Part shown: positions 47,600 through 57,649 of the stretch, one piece after another | How positions within the stretch are numbered: the stretch's first letter is position 1 | Layout of the letters: each line of letters opens with the position of its first letter | Assembly: GCA_026874595.1 (NCBI GenBank) | Contig: CM049322.1 | Span: 56,856,386 to 56,920,385, forward strand | Direction: 5' to 3' | Source of the DNA: Sipunculus nudus | Taxonomy: Eukaryota; Annelida; Sipuncula; Golfingiida; Sipunculidae | DNA: 64,000 bases | The notes under the pieces: generated by a model | The model's database searches: none | Told to the model about the DNA's origin: nothing | Seen by the model: only the letters and a program-made list of their open reading frames with translations | Made by a program: the position numbers and the translations under genes

Positions 47600-49016
47600 A
47601 CTATGGCTGATGACATTACATTGACTATTATTCGAAATGCTCCCCATCGAACCCAACAGATTTTAAATAACATAATGACGAAGGAACCTGACTGACAAAG
47701 GAACAATACACTTCTAACGTCTGGTATGGTTTCATGGGCTGTATGCTCCCAACGGGGCTAAGAAACCTACATGAAAGAAGAGGCCCGGTAGATCAGGAAG
47801 ACTAAGTGTACTGTGGATCTGAGACCGACGTTGATATGACCATCCATCTTTACCTTTATATCATATCCTCAAATTAATAGGACCAACTGAACCTATTTGT
47901 TAAGAAATATAATTTAGCCGGGAAATTAATTCAGGGTCAGTCACGTATCTTTCTTTTATATATTCGCTGTAGCTGCAACTGATATTGCAAAAGGGCCCTC
48001 CAATACCGCACCTGGTCTTATGGAAAATGTGACCCCCGCATGTATTCGGGAACAATCAGAAGTTAACTTTCACGGATGTGTTAAAGACCACAATGCAATG
48101 ATATTTTATAATGAAGTGTTGATAATCGGGTACCCAACGTACTCTGTGAAGGAGTTGATTCTGAAGATCTCAAACCTAAGGATCCACCTATCCGGATATT
48201 ACCAATGTGCTTATATGGGAAAACCTGGTGAAGAAAAGGGAGCGTGGCTGATAGCGTTGGCTAATATTACGAATTTCAGGGCAAAATGAACATGGACTTT
48301 AAAGATGAAAATTTGTTTGCTGCTGTGGGAATATAATTTGGATATTTATATATACTCGGCTGATTTGTTTAAACTATTGATTTTAAAACGAATGAATCTT
48401 GAAATTTAGAGGCAAATTTTAAAACAGAACACAAATTAAATTAGTTGTCGATTAAAATTATTATTTCTCTTTTCAGATTTGCTGATATTTGTGTGCAGTT
48501 TCAGGTTATCTTCTCGAATTGTTCATTTTATATGTAGTCAGGCAAATTTATAATTGATCCGGCAGTACATTAATAAAAGAAAACGAGAGAGCAAAAAGAA
48601 GTCAAGAAGACCTATAATAATTCAGAAGCTATGCTATATACTTGTTGATTCTTGTCATGGGTCTTTCAACTCATATCAGACCATTATATTTCCAAGGCGC
48701 TTTTTTATTTATTTCAGGTGATGCACAGTGCAGCTTTGCCCCGGGAAACTTGTCGTGTGTGACAGAATTCAGCGGAGACTACCCACCGACAATACAAATG
48801 TACAGAGATGATAAAATGGTATCTCCAGACCTATATCGCAGTTTTCAAACCGGAAAAGTCCAAACTGTGCGAGCCGATATCGACGCGACCCCGGTGGATG
48901 GTCAGGTGTACGGCTGCCAAATGTACTTAAGGCCACCTGGTGACGAGCAGCTGAACATCTGGGATGGTGATGATACTAGAGCTCCAGGTAAAACCAGAGA
49001 GTGTGGACAGCTATAG
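47600..49016 (+). pseudogene. Ig-array unit C (two Ig exons; probably a pseudogene)
   Basis: The V-like exon begins at 47973 after tcgctgtag and is about 96 codons. It reads TDIAKGPSNTAPGLMENV, keeps the first Cys (CIREQSE), and ends with LKISNLRIHLSGYYQC. The conserved Trp after the first Cys is replaced (NFHGC where unit D has NCHRW). The donor is changed: unit D has G|GTAAAA, here G|CTAATA (48260/48261). The second Ig exon (48718-49016) is open: CSFAPGNLSCVTEFSGDY, then DATPVDGQVYGCQMYLRP, ending ECGQL and TAG. No stalk or transmembrane exon was found before unit D. A secreted variant is possible if another donor is used. Confidence 0.65.
48718..49016 (+). CDS. Second Ig-domain exon of unit C
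   Basis: Acceptor atttcag, phase 1 entry, 98 codons then TAG. It has three framework cysteines (CSF, LSC, YGC) and the YGCQMYLRPPGDEQLN segment shared with unit D. In unit D the equivalent point reads CGQFY followed by a gtgagt donor to the stalk exon; here CGQL is followed directly by TAG, so the chain would end after the second Ig domain. Confidence 0.6.
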
Positions 49017-49382
49017 GTAGCGTCGCAAGCTGAGATGCTGTCGAGGTATATTACACATTTGTTCACATAACTAACATTGGTTCAACGTTTTAGCTTGATG
49101 CACCTCTTAATGAGTCCAAAAACGGAACACGTTAGTACCGAAATCACACTATATTATGCATAACCTTCAACGTTTGTTTTTCTATTGAATTATATCAGTT
49201 ATATTTTACTGTTTTTCTGTGTATAAGTTATATCTTTATATATTACTAACAGGAGATATCGATGTCAATATTCATCACATTTAAATGAAAAGTTTCATAT
49301 ATGTTGTAAGGTTTTTAAATATTTAAATCGGTAATATTTACTTGCATTTCTATAACTACAAAGTTACATCTCGAGAGTTCAT

Positions 49383-49434
49383 CTGGAGCTTCATCACTGT
49401 GCTGCTTCGTTCGGAGGACTGATTTTGTCAACAG
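49383..49434 (+). other. Candidate leader exon of Ig unit D
   Basis: CTGGAGCTTCATCACTGTGC and on, ending ttgtcaacag|gtaaga. The frame that joins the phase-1 Ig exon reads LELHHCAASFGGLILST, with a hydrophobic end like a signal peptide, but the first codon is CTG, not ATG, and no other ATG precedes it in frame before a stop. Either the start has been lost, the true start is in an earlier exon, or this is not a leader. Confidence 0.35.
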
Positions 49435-49489
49435 GTAAGATGTATATTTTATGTATTATGCGTTCTACCATGATGTTTAATACAATACA

Positions 49490-49560
49490 TAGTGGAATGT
49501 GGTGTTGTAATAGCTATGACGCTGGACTTGTGAGTTCGTGTTCCGTTTTGACCGCTCTCT
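49490..49560 (+). repeat. Probable tRNA-derived SINE head
   Basis: gtggtgttgtaatagctatg, then acgctggacttgtgagttcg and tgttcc, resembles an RNA polymerase III A box and B box (GTTCG.TTCC) with the 'gctggacttgt' anticodon-arm sequence seen in tRNA-derived SINEs. Roughly ten bases seem deleted relative to a full tRNA. Downstream sequence to about 49.78 kb is shared with unit C, so only the head is specific to this unit. Confidence 0.4.
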
Positions 49561-49901
49561 GCGCTAAGACACCGAGCTAAAGTCTTTACCGCAAGGTACC
49601 TCATGGTACCGGTCATGGGAGGCAGGCAAACGTAGAACCAATAACCTTCTAGCACTTGGCATGGGCTGTGGGTTGAGAAAACAGGCCCAATAGACCAGGT
49701 TGAAGAAGCGTACCGTGAGACTTAGACCGTCGTTAATATGGCCATCTTCCTTTACCCTGAATATCCCCAACTAAATAGTACCAACTGAATATAACTGTTT
49801 GCAAATGTACTTAAGCCGGGGATACGGTTTCATGGTCAGTCATATACGTTTCTTTTATTCCTATGTATATTTCTTATATTCTTATATACGTTTCGCTGCA
49901 G

Positions 49902-52213
49902 CTGCAAATGATATTGCACAAGGACCCTCCAATACAGCGTCTGGTCTTGGGGAAAACGTGATCCTCAGATGTGTTCGGGGACAATCACAAATTAACTGTC
50001 ACAGATGGTTTGAAGAGCATAATGTGATGGTATCTGAAAATGAAGTGGTAAAAAACGGAGACCCGGCGTATTCTGTGCAGCGGTGGAATCTGAAGATCTC
50101 AGACCTTAGGTTTAACCTTTCCGGATATTACCAATGTGCTGCTCTTGGACAACTTGGTGAAGAAAAGGGGGCGTGGCTGATAGCCTTTGGTAAAAAAAAT
50201 CCAAGTCAAAGACTAAATAACCATGGATTATTAAGCTATAAATTGTTGTTGTTGTCATAGGAATAACATTTGGATCTTTATATATACTCGGCTGATTTGT
50301 AATAAACTTTTAAAGATTTAAATCATTAAATAAATATTACAATGCGTTAAAAATATGAGAAATTCAATACAAGATAATCCAGTTGATGATACCGAAATGA
50401 TGTTTCCCCATCTCAATTGTATTGAACGCGGTGTATGCAGTTTAACGTAATTCTCGAGAATCAGGTATATGGATAATTAATCCGGCAGTATAATGAAAAA
50501 AAAAATATATAAAATATGAGAGAGAGAGAGAGCATTTATATATCGAGTTAAGAAGACATAATAATTTAGAAGCTGCGTTTATATATGTTGATGCTTGGCG
50601 TCAAGTGCTTCATCTCATACTTCCTTATATGACCAAGGAGACGTATCAAACTTTTAGGCGATACAAAGTGTGACTTTGCCGCGGGAAACGTTTCTTGTGT
50701 GACAGAATACAGCGGAGACTACCAACCGACTACAAATCTACAGAGATGGTCAAGCGGTGTCTCCGGACCAATACCGGAATATTGTAACTGGACAATCTCG
50801 GAAGGTCCGAGCCGATATCGGCGCGACTCCGGTGGACGGTCACGTGTACGGCTGCCGGATGTACTTTAGGCCACCTGGTGACGAGGGACTAAACGTCGAC
50901 CCTGATGATGATGCCACTGCTCCAAGTACAACCAGAAAGTGTGGACAGTTTTACAGTGAGTACATGCGGCTAGTATTATTTATTTTATCCTTTATAGTTT
51001 TTATCTATTTAAAATATCAGACGAAAATAACCATAGATGAGTATAACATGTTAATTGGTATTAGAACCAGAATTTCCCTTTACCATTATCCAATGACTTT
51101 GCTGTATGATGTACATATATAAATATATAATCGCTCCCGTTTAACAGAATACCGTATTTATCAAATGATCATATTTATTTAAATAAAAATGGTGGTGTTA
51201 ATTTTCAAAGTTTTATCCGTCATTATGATATTATTAATTGCTCTCTTGTATTTTTATCTAATTCGAGGCGTTCTCAATTATGTTTTGGAGTCTTTCTTTT
51301 AATGATAAGGATTCATTGACATTTTTGCACTTTTAACGGAAATATCATGTATGTTATCTGTACAAAAACGATGTTACTATAAATTTACATGTATAATATA
51401 TTTATAAATATTTGGAGGCATACGCATATTGCTTTTTGTGATACCTTTTCAATATTACTTTAGTTTGCGATATTTGCGAACGTTACTGAAACTCATTTAT
51501 AGATAACATGATCAATGGTCGGTCCAAGGAAATTTGAATATTGCCTCGATGACTCATTTGTTATAGAAAAGCTCTTATTTCCTGTAAATTTATACCATGT
51601 ACAATGACAATATTTCAGTATGTATTGCAATACCACCTAGCGAAAAATTGTTATAACACGAAAATTGAAGGCGCTCATATATAGCTCATATATGTTTTCA
51701 TATCTAAGGCCCATCCACTGATGGAGGGTCAGCGGCAAGCTCAGGGATGCTGGCGAACGATTCCACGACCACAGGCGCTCCTGGTGGAGGGTAGGTTAAG
51801 CATGATCTCGGTCCAAACCAACAAACTTACATACATTGAGTTGAGTGGATGTAACAAACGTGGTCTCAGTACTAACCTACGTGTTGGATGATATAAATCT
51901 AGACTTATGTTTTGTTTCTTTATAATATATATTCTCTCTTGTTCATGAAGTGCTATATTATTTATATACAGAAACCACTATTTCTGTGGTTTTACGTACA
52001 GTTTACTTTATTTCCTAATGTATGTCAGACAAACAGCTAGTTGCATACCTATGTCTAAATTACAACTGAGATCAGGATCTACCAATGTCATTGTTGTCTA
52101 CATTTCAGGATCCATGTTGTCATTTCAGGGACAACGATTCTGCAGACATCTACGAGCTCTCCCTCACCTATCTGTATACCTTGCTGCTAGTATCATATGT
52201 CTTGATGTGTTGA
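49902..52213 (+). CDS. Ig-array unit D: two Ig domains, stalk and transmembrane anchor (frameshifted)
   Basis: Most complete receptor-like unit, exons 49902-50189, 50658-50955, 51709-51790 and 52129-52213. The V-like Ig has LRC, INCHRW and SGYYQC; the first two exons are phase 1-1, typical of extracellular Ig domains. The second Ig has CDFAAGNVSC and VYGCRMYFRPPGDE. The stalk exon encodes STDGGSAASSGMLANDSTTT, then GAPGGG. The last exon encodes DNDSADIYELSLTYLYTLLL, then VSYVLMC and TGA, a membrane segment with almost no tail. Exon phases 1, 1, 2 join perfectly. However, about 50730 lacks two bases relative to unit C, shifting the frame within the second Ig exon to an early stop. No ATG-containing leader is clear. 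It may be a young pseudogene or an assembly error. Family: Ig-superfamily surface receptor, function unknown. Confidence 0.65.
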
Positions 52214-52790
52214 GCTTTATTATATGCAATCAGTCATACATATTTATCTATGTTAATTTACGAGAAAAACAATGTTAGGTCGGAAGGATCATTTGAATGC
52301 CTTGAGAGCACGGCTTAATATTAGAAGCGCTTTATATATTATAGCAAAGCTTTTTTAGGCTTTCCCGAGAAGAGACTGACCTTATCAGAAGTTTATAGCA
52401 TATTTCTGTACAGTTCGGTCTGCCATGTTAACATTACCGAGTGCAAATTCAAAACAATTATATCATCATGGATGAACATTAAAATGGTTTAAACAACCAG
52501 CACAGGAACATACGTTAACTAGTGATTGACACGTGACTACGCATATAATGTTAGATTTTAACACCAATTACCCCAGGAAAACGTCTCCTGTGAATTTCGC
52601 AAATATATGTAAAGCTCTCGTTTTAAAATTTAGTATATGTCTCTTACATGACCTATATCAGTTTCTATTATTGATTTTAATCATTTTGTTCCGCTAAATC
52701 ATTTTATTCCGCATTTTCGTTGTTTATCTATGTGTGCCTTTTACTGTGTATTAATTCATTTATGTTTTAATAGGATGATGAGAGCTAGTA

Positions 52791-52796
52791 AATAAA
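52791..52796 (+). promoter_or_regulatory. Polyadenylation signal of unit D (AATAAA)
   Basis: AATAAA about 580 bp downstream of the TGA of unit D, followed by agtattatcg, conserved with the left duplicate. Confidence 0.55.
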
Positions 52797-53632
52797 AGTA
52801 TTATCGAGCAACAATGTTTCACTTTTTATTAGGTGTTTGCTTTCCAAGAGTATGTTTGAATGTTTTTTCAAAGATCTGGAGATTAATTGCCATGGGCTGC
52901 ACTATAGTATCATAATTAGCTCATCAATCAGCATTTAACCCCTAATATTGGGTCAGCCTAATCTTCAGCCAAAGCACCGAACTTCGGAGCTCTGTTGTCT
53001 GATGGACCCATATACATCCGACCGGCCTGATAGGCTTACAAAATTTTCACTAAAGAGACATCATTTTAAATAGCCATTTTGGTATATTGGTACAATCTCA
53101 CACTTGCGTTTTGTTAAGAAAAATTTGGTAACCGGTGTCTGATAATTATTATAAATTTATACGGGATTTAATAAGGAGATCAGGCGGTAGGAAAATAGTG
53201 ATTTATGTTCGCTGTATAGTAGAATCGATAAAAAAAACATTTTTTTTTAAATAATCGCATATGTGTCTTTCGGTAGGAATCTTTCTTTGCTATGTACACA
53301 AATTTGAAAAAGAAAAAAAATCAGCTATTGATTACATAGTCATGTTTAATTGCTTCACAAACAATATTAAAAATATTTCAAACCCAATCCCTCGATGTAC
53401 AAATAAAATTCTTGTCCGTTCACTCTAACTGTAGAGGTGACCTTTTGACCAGTCATGTGACTTGGATCAGGAATAACGCAGAAACGAAGCTCTCATTACA
53501 TTAAGAATAGTCCTGAATGTATAGGAAAAACGTACCTGGTCCATATGCAACATTTAAAAGGTATTCTTAAACTATGAACCATTTAGGTGTATTATTTAAA
53601 TTCATTCACATCATCATCGTTATTGTGATTAT

Positions 53633-54006
53633 CAGCGCCACCTGACGGAAAAAGCGTAGATCTCTCCTTGATAATGGTAGGTCTGATTCTGCATTTCAGC
53701 GCTGTCTTGCGATCAATCATTGAAACTCAAACTTGTGTATCCTCAGGAAAGAATGTGGGATAATAGCGAGGTTAACAGTACATTTTTCTGCACCGAATGA
53801 AACATGATTCAAGCAAGGTTTAATGTAAGAGAGATAAATTTAAGAACGCCCTGATTCTTTGCATGTTTGAAAACTAGGTGGCGCTGAAAGGGACAAGTGG
53901 TATCATTGTAAATAAAAATAATTATTCCAAAGTATCCCGTTCACGTGTCTGAATATGAACCAAGTACAATTATACTTGTTTGAAATAAATTCACTAGATG
54001 GCGCTA
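53633..54006. promoter_or_regulatory. CTCF-like motif cluster, right flank of the Ig array
   Basis: Three matches to the bilaterian CTCF core (AG(A/G)(T/G)GGCGC or its complement): cagcgccacctgac (53633-53646), actaggtggcgctga (53873-53887) and cactagatggcgcta (53992-54006). Related words occur in the left duplicate: ccatctggtgga (35529-35540), tcgccctcttgtg (about 35590-35603) and gcgctaggcggcgcca (35875-35890). Confidence 0.4.
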
Positions 54007-54040
54007 CCAACTAGGACGTTTATCGTGAATAAAGATGAGG

Positions 54041-56481
54041 GATACAAAGTAGATGATTCAACTAATGCGACACTGTTCATTTATCTACACAACGTGAACG
54101 ATCACTTTTCCGTGTGGTAGTGAAAGATGTTCAAGTGATGAGTTTTCAGGTATTTTATCCAAGAAGTAAAACACTTTTTTTCCATAAATCTTCTGCATGA
54201 CGTTCGAGGAGAAAGTTTCTTGTACATTTGTATTATTAATATAATAGCAAAATCCGCAATGTTAGCACTTTGCCTTCTTGCAGTCCATTGGTAACTAGTA
54301 CTCATGGAAATATAACCCTGAAGTACAGTGACATTTTAATATTGGAAAGACATAATTTTATCAATATGAATTAATATTACACTGTATCCCTAATGTAACT
54401 TGCAAAAGAAAACCATGGTAATATTCTTTCGGGAGCAATATATTTCAAAATACTGGAAGTGAAGATTTATACTTTAAACTGCAATATGCGTCCTCCTGTG
54501 CCCGCCGACAGTAGCTGTACTTCTGAAATCCTAATATCTGGCTGTTTATGAATTAACGCAAATCTCTGATAAGTACAGGCACATGATTAAAACGTTTTCT
54601 TTCCAATGCTCTGAAGAAATCTCCCTCCATTTTGTTGCTGGAGCTAATCAGAAATGTACTTTCTTTATACAAAATCTTCATATCTTGTGCCAACAAGTCA
54701 CGGGTTGTTTTTCCGGCTTCACACTCACGGTTGTTTCACTTACATCAGTACTTCAAGCACCATTTATAAAACCAAATTATATGTACACCAACAACTCATA
54801 ATTCCCAAATCTCGTCAATATCTGGTCTTACCTCTAGTTTCCGGAATTTTTTGTCAATGCGAGCTTGCAGTCATTGCAGATACATAACTATAGATAGCTA
54901 AATCAGATGACCACAGGTAACAGCCGGCGCCGTGTCAACCTACTGTATTCTTAGACTGACACATCAAGCCTTTACCACTGCAGTACAAATCACGATTCAT
55001 GACATTTGGAACTGCCCTCCAGTGTTATTCAAATTCTATCTCTTTTTTTTTGCGTGCGTGCTCTTGTGTGAATTACCCGGGAAAAAATTGATTGGATTTG
55101 CATGACACTGCATGTCTATCAAAAGTAATAACCATATTCTGCTGATAGGCTAGAACCAGATGTGGCTCTAAAAGCATGGACCCCACCGAAAACCTCTACA
55201 GTCCCGTACCTTTGATTCGACACCACAAGGGTTTAAAATTGATGAAATCAATGTGCTTATTTGGTTCGCCAGCCTGTCTTCCCACAATCACCAAATTTTT
55301 TTTTCAAATCAGTGTCGTATTCAACAGGCGTAGTTTTCAGGTCTTGACGTAGGTTTTTGCTAAAGAGTGCTAACCTGGCTGTGAAAAAAAAAATATACGG
55401 AAATTTCTCTATGGAGAATTCGTTATGTAATGGTACATGATTTGTGATACCAGTAGGCTCTTCTGGGCATTGTGCCACCCTCAGTGCGGTACTCCGGCTG
55501 GTTTTGGAAATATCTGATGAAGACTCGGTGGAGTGGACTGAAACTTGCACAAGGAAATGTGTATTTGTATATTTGTAGTATTTGCATAATTAAGACATCA
55601 GTATGAGTGTCAAATACTGTATCTAATGACTTGCTCAATGTTCATATGTCAAAAGTTGTAAAATGATCAATCAGAGGATTACGCACTGATTTAAAGGACC
55701 TCCGCCAGGGGTCGCTATAGATCACATTTGTCAATCACTTTCGGACTATTCAATTCAGGTTGCTTTATTCTAATGATCCGTTGTTGGGCTCGATCGCCCT
55801 TTCACTGAAAAATGACGATGTTGCTTATATTGGAAGATACATTTTGACGATAAACCCCAGCATGTTTGTTGCCATCGATATGTCCATTATATATATCTAT
55901 ACGAGGTACCACGTTTAACCATTGGGTCATTCTGATAATCGGGGCATCATCTTTGTACAAATATATCCCCCTCGAGTGACATGACTGGTTGACCGAGAAC
56001 TCCTTTTATACCACTACATTTTAAATTTTCTAATCTTCTTCACGTAATTAAATGTACGGGCTCCGAAATCTTTTTTTGCCTCATTTTTCTCAGAAAATGT
56101 GTCACAAAATATTATACTAGCTCCGCTCACCTTGTTCAAGTACATGATGTAAACTCGGCCAAGCTCCTTCACATTAGGTATGTTACACTATTTCACATGA
56201 TTAATTTAGAAAAAAAATCGCCCACTTTTATTTCCTGAGAACATTAGCTCAGTTTCATTTTCCCAATAGTGAAAATAATGCCCAGGTTTCAAATTTATTC
56301 TTCTTGATGAGGACTGTGTGGAAGCGTTCTACCTGACTGCATATATTCTTCATTCATGCGTCACTAAAATGCTTTTTAAACTTTTCTCTCAAAAATTAAT
56401 TTAAGTTTAGCCCTTGAAATAACTTAGTCATTCTGTTTTTTTTTCTTCTCATAATTGGTTACCTTATCCGCCCTTCACTGC
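54041..56481. other. Intergenic region
   Basis: No gene recognised. A minus-strand open frame at 55257-55550 (VSVHSTESSSDISKTSRST and on) could be the tail of a retroelement but has no diagnostic motif. On the + strand ctgatgaagactcggtgg followed by ctgaaac (55514-55544) resembles hammerhead core boxes, with poor stem pairing. Confidence 0.4.
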
Positions 56482-56651
56482 AGGAATACATGCATGCTTC
56501 GCCCACTATCTTCTCAGGAATACATACATGCTCCGCCCACTATCTTCTCAGGAATACATACATGCTCCGCCCACTATCTTCTCAGGAATACATACATGCT
56601 CCGCCCACTATCTTCTCAGGAATACATACATGCTCCGCCCACTATTTTTTT
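56482..56651. repeat. Minisatellite, 34-bp unit, five copies
   Basis: Unit aggaatacatacatgctccg followed by cccactatcttctc, repeated five times head to tail, almost identical except the first copy (tgcatgcttcg) and the last (ttttttt). Near identity implies recent expansion. It is open in + frames only because the unit lacks stops; it is not called as coding. Confidence 0.95.
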
Positions 56652-57345
56652 TTAAAGACTGAGCACAAGCTCCGCTCACTTTTTTTAAATGACAGAACTG
56701 CTGCGCTGCTTTCATCTTCCGGGGGAATAATGTGTTCCGTCTATATGTTTAGGAGGACAAATCGTAGACAAAAGACCGCACACTTTTGTAACATGAGTGA
56801 ACATTTTCTTTTTCTAGGCTGAATCTCTTCCTGCCTTGGGAAGATTTCTTAAAATTTAAATCGTCTGCTCGATTGACAAAAAAGGCGGGAACAAACGACA
56901 TCCAATGAGTATGTAGATATTTTCTGATTTGCTCGAATGCGTTTAGGTAAAATATTCCTATCTGTCAAGAAAAATCCAACCATCAAGCGTTCTGATTTTG
57001 TTTTTCCATGTTAAGTTACTTATAGGTTTTAAAGTAATTTTATATCCTGTACCATATTACACAAAGTCATATCTCATTATATAGGTCTCTATCGCCCTTT
57101 AATCACAAACTGGTTTTGAGGACGGCCTTGCTAGTCAATATGACTAAAGACCCCTGGGAAGCGACCTGTACAACTTGTGCCCGCTTTCTTTATATTGTCG
57201 ACTACCGGTACACGTTAACCGTATGTCCCATCTGGTTTACTGTTCACATCATTTCAATACGGCTGAAAACATATCATCTATGGTGAATATATCAGGGCAC
57301 TGTCACGTGACTTCCTGTGACGTAACAGATATGGGTTACAATTGG
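56652..57345. other. Probable 3' flank of the minus-strand SLC52-like exon
   Basis: No exon recognised. At about 57303-57326 the sequence tcacgtgacttcctgtgacg followed by taac packs a CACGTG E-box, an ETS-like cttcct and a CRE-like tgacgtaa within 25 bp. On the + strand a CCAAT-type attggtc follows near 57341. Confidence 0.4.
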
Positions 57346-57564
57346 TCAAATTGCCTTATCTTCACTACAGTCCAGTTCAAATGACCGATAAACTTGGCAT
57401 ATGTTTATCATTTCAATCATAAATAGTGATCCGACTAAACGACCGAACTGAGAAACCCCCGCAAACCACGTGACTGTCTTTGCGCTTCCATGGAAACGAC
57501 ACAAAATGGCGGTACCCGTCCGTGAGAAGGCAAACAATGTCCCAATGGCCGCCCACGCTACAGT
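57346..57564 (-). CDS. Terminal exon resembling SLC52-family riboflavin transporter (RFVT) C-terminus
   Basis: On the minus strand a strong acceptor (tttttgtctcgtttcag) is followed by a phase-0 frame of 72 codons and TGA. It reads TVAWAAIGTLFAFSRTG, TWFAGVSQFGRLVGSLFMIE and MINICQVYRSFELDCSED. The FA/YTR segment, then W.G...Q.GS..GA..MF..VN, then F.S...C resembles the last two membrane helices and C-terminus of SLC52A riboflavin transporters, as recalled. Family function: uptake of riboflavin across the plasma membrane. The upstream exons should lie at higher coordinates on this strand and were not found in the window. It could be an isolated duplicate. Confidence 0.5.
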   Translation of the reverse strand, partial: TVAWAAIGTLFAFSRTGTAILCRFHGSAKTVTWFAGVSQFGRLVGSLFMIEMINICQVYRSFELDCSEDKAI

Positions 57565-57587
57565 CTGAAACGAGACAAAAATATTAT

Positions 57588-57591
<4 letters not shown>

Positions 57592-57637
<46 letters not shown>
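57592..57637. repeat. (TA)n microsatellite
   Basis: Pure AT run, about 30 bp upstream (minus-strand sense) of the SLC52-like exon acceptor. Confidence 0.95.
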
Positions 57638-57638
<1 letters not shown>

Positions 57639-57649
57639 CATGACATCAA

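Larger units (their letters stand above)
51940..54040 (+). repeat. Segmental duplication, right copy (3' part of Ig unit D and flank)
   Basis: Partner of 34110-35930 with the same order of anchors. Divergence is clearly more than 20% by eye. This copy retains the transmembrane exon (52129-52213) and the AATAAA signal. Confidence 0.75.

Noticed and set aside
49449-49770. Minus-strand open frames of 68 codons
   Set aside because: They lie over a SINE-like head and non-coding sequence shared with unit C, and lack protein-like motifs.
56455-56822. Frames with repeated HAPPTIFSGIHTCSAHYL-type sequence
   Set aside because: They simply translate the 34-bp minisatellite; no signal peptide, splice or homology support.
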